A stretch of DNA of 64,000 bases from Epiperipatus broadwayi (taxonomy: Eukaryota; Onychophora; Udeonychophora; Euonychophora; Peripatidae): contig JAQFVV010000258.1 of the NCBI GenBank assembly GCA_028023455.1, positions 1 to 64,000 of the forward strand, in the 5' to 3' direction. Shown here piece after piece: positions 37,701 to 49,680 of the stretch. The position numbers and the translations under genes were made by a program. The notes below the pieces were generated by a model. That model did not search any database. It had not been told where the DNA came from and saw only the letters and a list, made by a program, of their open reading frames with translations. Each line of letters opens with the position of its first letter. Positions within the stretch are counted from its first letter, which is position 1.

Positions 37701-37793
37701 CTTTTTTTTTTTCATGTTTAATAGCATCGGCCAGGATGCGAACCCACTAACCCGGGACAACTGCTTGTAAGGCAGTTGTGCTGACCTCTCGAC
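37701..37793 (-). mobile_element. Very short tRNA-Ser-like SINE, copy 3
   Basis: The minus strand reads GTCGAGAGGTCAGC (A box region), an anticodon arm ACTGC-CTTACAA-GCAGT, TGTCCCGGGTTAGT (variable arm), and the B box GGTTCGCATCC. It then has CCGATGCTATTAAACATGA and an A-rich tail. TACATCTTTT flanks it on both sides (37691-37700 and 37794-37803) as target-site duplication. The 5' acceptor strand is missing, so this copy is 5'-truncated by a few bases. Anticodon position reads TAC. Otherwise it matches copies 1 and 2. Confidence 0.8.
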
Positions 37794-37803
37794 TACATCT
37801 TTT

Positions 37804-38734
37804 TAAAGAATATTAAAAAAAAAACTTTAGCATTTTGAAATTTTTATTTTTGATGCAATCTTTTTTTAAAAACATCTGCATTATTTTTATATTTTATTAT
37901 ATCAAAGATTGAAAACCATTATTATGAAGTCTTTGGTTCTTGATTGTTTTTTGGAATGAAAAATTATGAATTTGAACAAAGTAATTCAAATAAGACAAAA
38001 TTAATAATTAAAAACTTATTGCTTTATAAAAATTGTCATTATTCATTTTATTATTCTGTCAGTTAGGAAATTAACGATACAATATTTATCAAAGAACAAA
38101 CTAGTCATCAGAATTCTTGTTTGAACACAAGTATAGATAAATTCACATCCACAACATTCTACTTAGAAAAACAATATACTCTAATAACATGGTAAGTTTG
38201 AAAAGAAACAAACTTAGATTTCTTGTCTACTTAGGATTAAAATTTAGCAAAAGTAGCAGTTGATTATAAAATAATGAACCAATTTTTAATAATATGTTTG
38301 GAGTAGGATCTATTTTTTAAGGCAATTATCATTTTAAATTTGAAGCTTTCTACTATATGGTCTGTTTGATCATTTACACGTATTACCGTTTCTATAATAT
38401 GAATTTCTTTTGCATTTTGATTTCTAACTGTAGTATAATCATAAGATGCCATTGTCTAAGTTATTCTATAATATAATAATAAAGTGTTATTAATAGTCAA
38501 AATATGATGTTCAACAACCATTTAAATAGAGAATTGCTTTTTCATTACATAGAGAAAAAACATTTGACTCACTTCTCCGAAATATCATCACTAGTAACGG
38601 ATAATATACTTTTGTTATTTTTCACAGTAGTTATAAACAAAAAAAAAAAACACTACCAGCTGTTGTTATATGATAATTTTTGTTTAATAACTGAAACACA
38701 GGCTTATTATATATACACCTGTGTCTATATATGT
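37804..38734. other. No feature seen
   Basis: AT-rich sequence without supported content. Confidence 0.5.
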
Positions 38735-39300
38735 AATATATAGGTCTATGAGCACAGACTTTCACACAACCCATCACTCTTCAGTCTATCTAATAACACT
38801 GATACACTCAAGCACATATATGCTGAAAAGATAAATAATCACCAATATACGTATTTCATGCTAAAACAGCAATCATCAGTTGGTCCAGATTATCAACTCT
38901 CACATATATATACTATAAGTGCTCAGATATATATTAAAATAGACAATCTTCATACTTTAATGGACAGGCTCCAATCTACTACACACCCCAACTCTTCAAG
39001 CATTCCATCATCAGATTTTCAATTGGATGGATGGTTGAAGAGTTGGAGGGTGTAGTAGATTGGAGCCTGTCCATTAAAGTATAAGGATTGGCTATCTTAA
39101 TATATATCTGAGTACTTATAGTATATATGTGTGAGAGATGATAATCTGGACCAACTGATGATTGCTGGTTTAGCATGAAATACGTATATTGGTGATTATT
39201 TATCTTTTCAGCATATATGTGCTTGAGAGTATCAGTGTTATTAGATAGGCTGGAGAGTGGTGGGTTGTGTCAAAGTCTGTGCTCATATACCCTATATATT
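38735..39300. mobile_element. Foldback element, 566 bp
   Basis: Two arms of about 265 bp, 38735-38999 and 39035-39300, are near-perfect inverted copies separated by a loop of about 35 bp. The outer ends are AATATATAGG and CCTATATATT. Landmarks in the arms are GAGCACAGACTTT, CACCAATATACGTATTTCAT, GTTGGTCCAGATTATCA and TAATGGACAGGCTCCAATCT. No coding frame longer than chance: the two 65-residue frames are the arms read on opposite strands. Transcription across it would give a long hairpin RNA. A solitary arm lies at 32520-32757. Confidence 0.85.
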
Positions 39301-40411
39301 AATTTTTGTTTAATAAAATGTTCAAGCTTTGAGCCCATATAGATCTTTGGAATTATAACCATTTAGAGAGGAATTATAACCGTTTAAAGAACAGATTATT
39401 ATAGAGTTTAAAATGATATTCTAACCTTGGCCTCATCCTTTTCAATAAAAATGAGCTGCTTTGCAACTCAAAAATGAATACTTTATAATAAATAGCAGTA
39501 CTGTTGATTAGATTTTATATACACACTAAAAAAAATGTATCTGACCATCATTGTATTATTTAATGTTTAGAATCTCATTGCATCAGAATAAATTTCTATA
39601 TTAATAAGATTTATATTTAGCAAGTTTTAATTTTACACGAGTGAATAAAAAAATAAAAAAAAAATTTTGTTGCTAGAAATGGATTAATCAGCAGGTTAAT
39701 ATTCTGATCAGCTGATTAAAAATTTAACTAAGTTGTAATGCAATCAATGCTTTTTCAATGAACAGAAACTAATTTTCAAACTGCCACCTTTTCATTCTGT
39801 TTACTCATAAAAGTTGATGAGAAAGAGACCCTTCTGAATTTTAACTGACAACACATAAGGAGCCCAGCAAGCAATCAAGCCTGGGAACTGAAGACTAACA
39901 AGTAGCTAATTCTGAACAAACAAACTTTTTGTCTTGGACTTCCTACAACCAGAAAAACCAAGTGAAAATCAATTTTTGGCTACATTCCAAATCAAAAGAT
40001 TGAAAAGGAACAAGAAAAAAGCAACAAAATATAAAAATAGATAAATGTATTATGTTATTAACTACGGATGTATTACTTTAAATTTCAAAACACTTTTTAA
40101 AAAAACTCACCGACCATTTTAATTAAGCTATTATTGTTTATAGAATGATCACTTTGTTTGAGGAGTGGAAGGATATTTTAAGAACGACAATGGCAGGTAG
40201 AATATTTGTGCTGAGGAGATGGTTATTTTTATTTTTCATACTCAATCTTTTTTACAAATTCTCTGCAAGAAAGTGATCCACAAATATTCAGTTCTTGTAC
40301 TAGAGTCTACAATTAGTGGGCTAAATATTACAGGGCAACTAACTATACTGAATATTTTAAATGGATAATTCTCGAAGGGATTTAATGTAAGTTTATTTAC
40401 ATTAGTAATTA
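39301..40411. other. No feature seen
   Basis: AT-rich sequence. A block at 39840-39960 is slightly less AT-rich but unidentified. Confidence 0.45.
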
Positions 40412-40635
40412 TAAATAAACACACACATTTATAAATAAATATATACCACAATTCGAAAATTATGTAAGTAAAATATACATTATAGCACATAATCATTAGT
40501 TGTCCTGCTATATTTAGCCCATTAACAAGCTAATTGTAAATAAACACACACCGAATCAATTCGAAAATTATATGAGTAAAATAAAGTATAACATTCAATC
40601 AGTAGCTGCCTGTGGCATTTAGCCCATTAATAAGA
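40412..40635 (+). repeat. Local duplication of a ~100-125-bp unit
   Basis: TAAATAAACACACAC, CAATTCGAAAATTAT, GAGTAAAATA-like sequence and ATTTAGCCCATTAA follow each other twice, starting at 40412 and 40537. The second unit is shorter by roughly 20 bp. Confidence 0.75.
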
Positions 40636-40755
40636 TCTTTATGGTTTAGTGCAGTGCTAGAGTGTCAGGCACTGAAATGTGAGTCATGTGATCGATTATA
40701 ATACAAGTACTTCCGGCGCTCAAACTTCTTATGAACTCTCCAGTAATAAAGCCAT
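40636..40755 (+). repeat. Possible tRNA-derived SINE fragment
   Basis: GGTTTAGTGCAGTGCTAGAG resembles an A box and GTGATCGATTATAAT a weak B box. The sequence up to TAATAAAGCC is less AT-rich than the surroundings. The A-box part resembles that at 60842. Confidence 0.3.
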
Positions 40756-41221
40756 TTATTTGATTATTTATTTTATTATTAATATATATATAAACACCTT
40801 ATCATTTCATTTAAATACATATAAAGTAAGTCCATGTGGGTAATACGTGGCCACGAGAACATCAATTTGATGCAATCATTATTTTAACTATATCATATAT
40901 ATGCTGAGTGTTTGTTTTACTCTTAAAATTATTATTTAATAAATTAGAGAAGGGGAGAATATCAGCGAATTAAACAATTAAGCGTTAATTTAAGTTTGAA
41001 GAAATCTTTCAATGTTATTCACAAGCTTTTTAGTATTTCTATCCAGTAACACAATCCTATATTTGTGCCTTTTTTGACATTAATTTTTGTGACTTCAAAA
41101 AAAAAAAAAAAAAATATTCAGCTATCAGAAGTCCTACATTTGGACTCTTGGTAAAATGCTATTCTTTTTTTATTATTATTAACTTTAATATATACAAATT
41201 ATCCTGTCTCTTGTTATTTAT
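40756..41221. other. No feature seen
   Basis: AT-rich sequence including an A18 run near 41098-41115. Confidence 0.45.
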
Positions 41222-41578
41222 TAGTCGCATCATCATCATCATCATCAACCATTATCAATCCACTGCAGGATAAAGGTCTCTCCAAGTTCAATCCATCTTT
41301 TCTTATCTTTAGCTTCTTTCTCCACATCACCCCTGCAAACTTTCTTATTTCATCCATCGATCTCACATGTAATCTCTTTCTGGGTCTTTTACAATCTCTT
41401 GGAATCCAGTTCAAATTGTCAATTGTCCATCTATTATCATCTCTTCTAGCAATATGTCCAGAACAACTCCACTTCAGTCTTTTATTTTTTTCAATGAGGT
41501 CAGTAACACCCGTTTGTTCTCTTACCCATACATTGCGTTTTCGATCTCTTCTTGTTATTTCCAACATGCATCTCTAGT
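41222..41578 (-). pseudogene. 5'-truncated RTE-type LINE, 3' end
   Basis: A 117-residue minus-strand frame (41214-41567) is the C-terminal end of the same kind of protein as the LINE at 18291-21115. It reads RDRKRNVWVREQTGVTDLIE, RLKWSCSGHIARRDDNRWTI, then VRSMDEIRKFAGVMWR and ERPLSCSGLIMVDDDDDD. The run of Asp is encoded by the GAT/TGA trinucleotide tail typical of RTE 3' ends. The frame is unbroken, so this copy is younger or less decayed than the plus-strand one. Everything upstream of the C-terminal region is missing, as expected from incomplete reverse transcription. Confidence 0.85.
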
Positions 41579-44500
41579 CTACTTATGCATATAAGAGAGT
41601 CCTTAATAAAAGCAGACATAATAAATGAGACATTAATTATTGAGGCACTTGAAAATATATCCCCTAAATATGGAATTGCTCATCCATATAAATAACAATC
41701 CTAAGTTGCAGCATTCTAAAAATTAATGGTTAAATCAAAATTAGACCTATATGGTTTAGTAATAGACCCCAGAGTTAAAGACTCTTTGAAGCTCAACTTG
41801 TCAATGGTCATGCTTTGACATCATGTGATCTCTCAAACAACAGATTATCAAATATTATTAAAACCTGAATTAACTATTACATTACCAACAATACTATTTA
41901 TAAAAGAAAGGCATGGAAAATACTGAAAGTAGTATCAAACAACAATAACATCAATTATTCTTAAATATTCCGATTAATTATATCAACATTGATTTGACAA
42001 GTAAGATTTAAAAATATACACAGAAACTGAAAATAATCTAAAGAAGAAAAAAAATCCTACGATTTTAAGCCGTATTTAAAAAAGAATACAGAAGTAGCAT
42101 TAAAACATTTATTTTATTATTGTTGTTTTGTAAAATAATAAAATCATATAAAAATTCATTTAAACACTAAATTATTAACTCAAAATCCTTAAAAACTATC
42201 TTTTTATTAATAGGTCAGTAGCAAGTCTCTCACATTTTACAACCTAATCCCACTTTCAATCTTTGGGCATCTGCATTTGTCAGATATTTTTCTATTAATT
42301 CTAACAGGTTAAAAGCTCAATGCTTTATGTTCATCTGACATCAGTAAGGCAAGGCTGAGAGTTAACAGCAGGGCTTCATTTCATGTGCTAAAGCAAAACT
42401 AGGCAAAAGGACTAAAACAGCTCTTGGAATTAAGCTGCTTTGATGGTGGAAAAAAAAAAGTATTTCAGATTTGCAACCATCTGTGTTTTATAGGTTACTT
42501 AAGAAGAGAAACCAAAATTGATCTTCATACACTTCTTTTAAATAAAATAAAAAAATTACAATAATAATAAGAAGAAAAAAAATATTTTTTTTAATTTCTT
42601 TCAGTCATCTTCTTTATTTTAAAAAAAAAAAAAAATAACAGAAAGGAACAAAATACAATATAAGAATTTAAAGTTATCAGTTTACAAGAAGGCAGAGTAA
42701 TGAGGCAACAACCGAGTATTATGATCAAGTGATAAATTTTGATCATTTATAGTAATTACTTTTGACATTTTCATGCCCCTACTAAAATACAGCTTATTCT
42801 AACATATGAAATTCTTTAACATTACATATATGTGTATTGCATGTAAAAAAAAAAAAGAAAAGGTTTGATGACTTAAAATTTTTTTATGAGTAATTACATA
42901 CATAGTATATAAAAATGCAATTTCCATTGTGGTTAAGACCTGTAGCGGTCCCTAATATCGCATTTTTACACGCATATTCTTGAGGTTACAGCCTTAGTAA
43001 CTATTAAATAACATATAAATAGAATAAGTATAATACAGTAAATTCACGTCTATTTATTTAAATATATTTTATTTTTGGCTATATTTAAAAAATAAAAAGC
43101 ACTGAATTAGCAGAAATGAATTTTAAAATTATTAAACTTGAATTTTATTCAAATTCTAAATTTAAAAAACAAACTTTAAAAATAAAAGTTCAGTAAAAAT
43201 TCATAATATTACATTTCAAATATATTTTCATTCATAATATTAATAAACACTTGGTGGAATTTTCAGAAAATATATTGCAAATTAAGAACTTAACTCAATT
43301 TTGTTTCGTATTTCTAATCAATTAATTAATCCAATAATATTGTTCTTGATATGTTAAACATCTATAATCGCATATTAAAAACTATGTCTAATTTTATTCC
43401 AGCTGTGATAAATCCACTGCATTATGCATTTATATATATACTCTAATAATTCTAATAATCTTTTAAATAAATAAATAATGAATATGAAGTATATAGCACA
43501 GAAAATCTATAATAATATTTATAAAGTAATAAACTACAAATGTACATATTATAAAAATAATTTACAAGTCAGATTATCTAGACTCATTATAATAAGCTTT
43601 CTAATAATGCCTTTTTTTTTAGCAAATTATTTTTATGGTATGCAAATTTAGAATTTATTATATTATAAATATTATTTAGCATGATGCCAAAATTCAAAAC
43701 AGAATATTGATTGTATTATAAAAATAAAATAAAAAACTGGATGCAGTATTTAATGGCAACATTTTGGAAATCATATTATGGAAATTAATTTTTGCATATA
43801 CTACATAACATTTTTATTCATTATAAAACCTGTCTTTAAATGACCAGTTCAAATACTAAACATTTGTCCAAATGCACAGTTTTGAAAATATATTTTTCTT
43901 TTATTTTTATAATTAAGTTATGATTTCATCCAAGATGATTTGTTCTTTTAGTTTATTTTTTTGATCAGAAGAAAGATTGTTCAACTGAAAAATGTATTTT
44001 GTTTGTATAAAAAAAAAATAATAATGGGTTTCATTCTTTCTTCAAAAATTGTATAACAAGTTAATTTTTAATAATTATTGCATAGATCACAACAAAATCA
44101 ACTAAATATGTGTATTAATATTTTTATGTTTTTAAAAGTCTTTTTCTAATCTTTCATTAATAGATCAACTTGTCATAAATTGAGCAATATAGAGACTACT
44201 AAAATAATATGTAGGAGGTGTAAAAATTACTTGAAAATTCTCAGCTACATCACAACATTTTTCAAATTTCACTTGTATATTCTGCTGAATATTTTATAAT
44301 AAAAAATCTGCATATGAATCAAAAGTTTTTTTCCAAAAAAAAAAAAAATCTTATTAAAGAATAGATATAGCTTTGATATTTTTCTGTTGTTACAATTTAC
44401 TTTAAAATGTTTATAAATGAATAGTCCTTAAAAAAACGATAATTTTTTATATACAAGAACTCATTGTCTTAGATTTGCAATGTGGTAATATTTTCAGACA

Positions 44501-46322
44501 AGAAAAACTAACTTAGCAATGTAGATAGCAATGACAAAATGATTGTCATTATTCACTCGCTAGACATGTGCTTTTATATTACTATCATCATCACTTACAG
44601 GTCTCAATAGTCATGAATCTCTCATATCATTGGGCAAATTTCTCTCTGAATTAACAGTAGCAATGTCATTGTCTATTTAAAATTCTTTAGTTATACACAC
44701 AGATAAATTCTGACTCTAATAGATTTGTTTATTTGTTTTTTTAATTTTTTATTTTTTTGATCTTCTCTTTACCCCCCCCCTTCTGGAGTTACAATAACCA
44801 AAGTGCTAATGATGATGAATAGAATTATTTAATTATAAAAAAGCTGGGTTCTTATTGCTTTTACAATTGTAAATAGAAGTGATCTGATTCAGACACTTAA
44901 TTACACTATGGAGAAATAGTGAGCTAATGTATATGGTGAATTTATAAAAATCAACAATAAAAAAAAATATTATTGCAATATATCTGCCATGACCAATATA
45001 AGATACAAAATTCAAATATGACAGAATATATATCCATTCAATCACAGCTTAACTTTTGCGAGGTTTTCATGTAAATATTCCATTGGCACTGCAAACTGAG
45101 CATAAATTATTTTAACTGCCAGAATCTGTTTTGATCGATTGATGGGAACAGATCAAAAGTTTTATTGATTTTCAGGGTTTGAAATTGCTAATCAGATTAA
45201 GATTTTCATTATTACAATAGTGCTAGATATAACTATTAATAAAGCAAAAGAAGATATAAAATATTCTACAGAATCTCTGCTGCAGAGAAAATACATTTCT
45301 GCAACAAACTTTTATTGACATTATAATAGCTGAAAAATAAGTTATACTTTATTAGTATTTTTTCTATAATTATTAAATATATGTGATTATTACCATTTAT
45401 TAAATAGGTTTAATTTTTAATAGAAAATTAGTCAGGTGAAAATTAATGACAGCAAGCAAAATATATATTATCAGTCACTTTATTATTTTGTGTGGTCCCT
45501 CCCACCTCTCCAACCAAAGTTGATTTCTAAAATGTAAAAAAAAAAACATTTTCATTATTTAAACTTATACTTTAAAGAAATCTGTCTTAATTAAACATAC
45601 AAATTTGATAGAGAACTCTTTTTTTTTCAGTGAATACGTTTTTAACCAAAAGGATTAAATGAAATCTTTTATTTTACTACTTATTTCTCTGGTATTATTA
45701 TGTTTGTTTTTTTAATTTGCAAAGTTGATATTTTATTTTTGAAGATTACTTTCATTTTTTAAATTATTCCATAAACACATTCATTAAAAATGTAAATATT
45801 TTATAGAGAATACGTTTCTTTTCATTAAAAATATAAGGCCCATGACTGAGTTCAAAAACTAAGCAATCAAAGAATTAATGAATGAATGACAGCTTTTTAA
45901 TGAAATCATACCCATTTTCAATAAAATGATATAATCATAAATCTTCATATTTTCAGTTTTTAAAATTGATATTGTGATTAATGGAATTTGGTGCTAAAAT
46001 AAATTGTTTTATTAGAATGATGTAATTAAAAGGCCGATTACATGAAAAGTTATAAAGCACCCAAAATAATTCTAAAGTCAGGAATAAAATTTACTTGCCT
46101 AATATATTTTTTGCTAATAGTTTTTAAGTGGCATTGGCACTGGTTTGAAAGTTTAAAACCAATAAAATGCTTTATAAAAAAAAATAAAATATAAATCTAA
46201 GTTCATACCAAAATTACATTTCTGGTGATCATTTAAATATTTTTTGAAAAACTGAAAAGAACTATTATGGGCTATATAAATAAAAATGTACCAAAAATTT
46301 AATCTTTCTTGTTTTCTTAAAA
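41579..46322. other. Long AT-rich stretch, no genes
   Basis: Several A runs (41100-type, 42610, 42845, 44335) and one C10 run near 44771-44780. A block at 42300-42450 is somewhat richer in G+C but has no motif I recognise. No coding sequence. Confidence 0.5.
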
Positions 46323-46671
46323 TTGAGCTGGGGAACACGCAGCCCATAGGCCAAGTCTGATCCTCAAAAGCTCTCCATCCAGCACCTAGACATTCACGAA
46401 CGTATATAAAATGGACTTATACAAAACTTCTATTTAAACATGTATATAGTGCAGTGCAAATATACATGCAAATAATAAATTAAGAATTAAGTAAAATAAA
46501 ATGTATTTATTTTCTCAATTATATTTTTTGCACTCTCCAAACTTTATAATAATTCTACTTCATTTTATTAGAAGTCCAAAATTCCAACAAATTATCTATA
46601 TTGGGTTTACTATCTGACTACGAATTTCATTTACAAAACTATTTTGTTTGTTTTTATAGTGATTTTCACAG

Positions 46672-48877
46672 AAAATAACCATCACAAAACAGTCCACATC
46701 CTGTTGCGAGTGGGAGCAGTTTACTGCTTACTGGCTCCACAAGGATGGGAAGATTCACATATTCAATACAGAAGTTGGTAAGAAGATGCATGATAAAACA
46801 TAAGTAACCAATTGTTTTAACCTTTTCAATAAACTTTAAAGCAGTTTTAAGCCAAAATAACTCAATTTATCAATCGTTTTATTCTATGCAAATGGCCACC
46901 ATTAATCAAGCAAAAGCTAATATAAGTAACCACTAAAATCATTAAAACTAGATTAAAACCGAGAAAACATATTTAAAATGTAATCTAATAATTCAAAATA
47001 GGAAATAATAAAAATCCTAATTTTCATAACACAAACATATAATCAAAACTTTATAACAGAGGAGTCCACTTCCTGTTGTGAGCAGGAGCATTTCACTACT
47101 TACTGGCTCCACAAGGATGGGAGGATTCACATATTCAAGATGGGAGTTGGTAAGAAGATGAATGATAAAACATAAATGACCACTTGTTTTAACCTTTTAC
47201 ACCATTTCAATAAAATTTAAATCGGTTTTAAGCCAAAATAACTCAATTTACCAATCGTTTTATTCTATGCAAATGGCCACCATTAATCAAGCAAAAGCTA
47301 ATATAAATAACTACTAAAATCATTAAAACCGAGAAAATGTATTTAAAATGTAATCTAATAATTCAAAAGAGGAAATAATAACAAAAATCCTAATTTTGAT
47401 GATGGAGCTAATTTAGAAAGATTAGAAAATTAATACCTGTGAAAAAAGTAAAAAAAAAGGAAAAGCTCAACGATGATATTCCTGAGAGTTCAAACTTAAT
47501 TCCTGATATCAAGAAATAAAACAACTTTCAACAACTACAAACCAGTCATGGAGGACGAGCAGTTGGGGAAACATACCAGATGCAAATATTAGTCTAAAGC
47601 CAGGGAAAAAATGTTTTTTTTTTAATGTTAAATTCTTCATAAAGAAAAAGCAACAATATCACAGTGTTTAACCGAAATTTTGCAGGAAAGAAAACTATTT
47701 TAAATATTAATTTGATCTCAAATTCAGAATTAAACATTATGGATTATGATTTAAGCTACTTCCCTGCATAAAAATTAGAAATTTATAATGATTAGATCAA
47801 ACGTTATTGGGCCACCCCCGGTGCGATTGGTACAACACAAAAAAATAAAAATTCTTCAAAAAAGTTTCAAATTGACTCAGAATTATGACGAAGTGAATTA
47901 GAAAATAAAAAATAATGATTTAGAGATAAAAATGGATTTATTGGATGTTATGGGCCTAGACAGAAACACAAGCGGTTAATCATTCAATCCCCTTAGATTT
48001 AAATTATTAAGAAAAACCCAAAGACTAAATACAAACCGTTAGATTTTATAATTGTAACTCTAATTAAGCATCAAAATTAGAACTCAACTTGGATTAGAAA
48101 AACTCAATGGGATCAGTAAAGCAGAATCATAATTGAAATGTTGTCACAATTTAGTTCAGAACAAGGGTATATAATACGAACTGGATTGTGAACCCTGAGG
48201 ACCTAGTGGGACCATGAATCTAATCATTGGTTTTGCCTGAATTCTTGGTCTCAAGGGTAGAGGTGATGCCTATGGAGGATTTTTTGATCAGCGGGATCGA
48301 TCGGTGATCATCCCCACACCCAGGTTTAGAGAGATCTGGCAATGTTCTCGTGGCCCTCTCTGATTTGATTGGTGTTCCGGACATGCTGAACCTATGTCAC
48401 AGTTAGATTAATTGTAACCCACTTACAGCAAAGAGCCGAAGTGGCTTAACCTTGTCCAAAGAGTGGGTCTGGGTTCTTGCTAAACTGACTTCTGTCTGAT
48501 GGATCTGGGGGAGCTGCTCGAAGACTTGCCAGGTGGGCTGAGAATTACTTGTCCCACATGAACTCTCCTCAAATGGGTGTAGCATCCCCTTGATTGACTA
48601 ACATTTGATCTGTGATGGTTCATATCCTTTTTTCCCCTCTTTTTGTGTTTTTTCTTGATGTTTGTACTTGGAATGTATTTTTTTATATACCTGTAAGACC
48701 TAATCTATTCTATAAGGCAGTTCTGTTGCTTTGAGCCACCACCCAGTTGCAGAATATCAATGTAACATTGTAGCCTCTATGGCCCACTGCTGCGGGTGAC
48801 AGAATGTGGTCCCTGCACAGGTGGATCATACTTTAGTGACTTAATAAAGTTGCTTTGAGAAAAATAACCATCACAAA
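46672..48877 (+). mobile_element. LINE-like retroposon with tandem 5' units and a 17-bp target duplication
   Basis: AAAATAACCATCACAAA occurs exactly at 46672-46688 and 48861-48877, bounding a 2172-bp insertion (46689-48860). The insertion begins with two tandem units of about 372 bp (46691 and 47063) and continues with broken coding-like sequence. Clearest is VGPPPVRLVQHKK at about 47810-47850, like LINE ORF1 products. A less AT-rich non-coding part follows (about 48180-48840), ending in TTAATAAAGTTGCTTTGAGA. No reverse transcriptase is visible, so this is an internally deleted or non-autonomous copy. The long duplication indicates target-primed insertion. The 3' end lacks a poly(A) tail. Confidence 0.75.
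46691..47397 (+). repeat. Two tandem ~372-bp 5' units of the LINE-like insertion
   Basis: Units start at AGTCCACATCCTGTTG (46691) and AGTCCACTTCCTGTTG (47063) and both end at AAATCCTAATTTT (47024 and 47397). They share TACTGGCTCCACAAGGATGG, GTTGGTAAGAAGATG, AACTCAATTTA-CAATCG and GCCACCATTAATCAAGC. By analogy with L1-type elements, tandem 5' monomers could carry the promoter. That role is inference. Confidence 0.85.
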
Positions 48878-48954
48878 TAAAACTTGAATATTAATTCATT
48901 TTACTATTATTACTTGCATATATATATATATTTTTTCAAATTAGGGTGACTCCA

Positions 48955-49545
48955 CAGAATAAGAAAAATTGACCCAGATAATTGCACATTTAAAAATAAA
49001 TGGACCAATGCATATTTTTTCAATGGAAAAAAAGTAGCAAATCGATGGGCCTAATATATCTGAGAAGTATTTCAGTTCATAAGAAACACATTATTAAGAG
49101 ACAAAATTATCAAAGCATTCTAACTACAAAAAAATTATTGCTGAAGAAAAAAATATTATAATAGAAAAATTGAAAAAAAGCTTCATCAAATAGCTATGTT
49201 TATAAAAAGTACAAACAAATCAGAAATTATGTGAGAGTAAATTATTTTTTTAAAAAAAGCAAAAAATTTGAAACCATTTTCTGAAGGAGAGTTTATAAAA
49301 CACTGCCGCCTAGCTATTGCAGAATTAACCTATCCAAAACATAAGAAGAAATTTGAGAGTATATGTCACGAATATACATTCAAGACAAATCAGAAAAATT
49401 ATCATTAAATGTGGAACAGTCATTAATAATAATGATGCTTCTTTATTTATAATTCACACACACAAAAAAAAATTACAGTCCTCATTTAAAAGAGGAAAGT
49501 TGAAATTGGCTTTTGAAAAGGTTATCCATCATTAATGATTAGAGG
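48955..49545 (+). pseudogene. hAT transposase N-terminal region (ZBED5/GTF2IRD2-like), broken
   Basis: In the plus strand after the nested insertion, IRKIDPDNCTFKNKWTNAYF at about 48960-49020 matches the start of the hAT proteins known as ZBED5/GTF2IRD2/Charlie8-like. Pieces corresponding to the zinc-finger neighbourhood (SKHSNYKK, IIIEKLKKSF) follow. Then comes NHF/KPFSEGEFIKHCRLA, ending LTYPKHKKKFESI (about 49275-49360), which is the well-conserved block after the BED finger. Stops and frameshifts lie between these blocks and the whole catalytic domain is missing. The 60-residue frame at 49353-49535 lies at the 3' end of this region, overlaps its last codons in a different frame and carries no domain. 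The element relied on transposase from elsewhere, or was cut down after insertion. Confidence 0.7.
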
Positions 49546-49680
49546 TAAATTAATTAAATTCTTGATCAAATACATTAGGTTAATTTTTAAGTCAATAATT
49601 ATGTGTGTTTCATGCATGGGGTTATAAATATCCAAATGGCCCTTAGCACAAAAAAAGGATCTCCACCCCTTGTCTCAAAG

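Larger units (their letters stand above)
46323..49672 (+). mobile_element. hAT transposon (ZBED/GTF2IRD2 type) split by a LINE-like insertion
   Basis: The left end has GCTGGGGAACACGCAGCCCA and GGCCAAGTCTGATCC. The right end ATGGCCCTTAGCACAAAAAA then GGATCTCCACCCCTTG is the typical inverted hAT terminus. Flanking 8-mers TCTTAAAA (46315-46322) and TCTCAAAG (49673-49680) agree at 6 of 8 positions, as for an aged 8-bp target duplication. The original element is about 360 bp left of and about 795 bp right of the nested insertion 46689-48860. The right part holds transposase coding remains. Confidence 0.75.

Noticed and set aside
38858-39176. Two related 65-residue proteins on opposite strands
   Set aside because: They are the two arms of the foldback element read in opposite directions, so their similarity follows from the inverted repeat.
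42300-42450. Possible SINE or exon because of higher G+C
   Set aside because: No Pol III boxes, splice signals, frame or second copy could be found.
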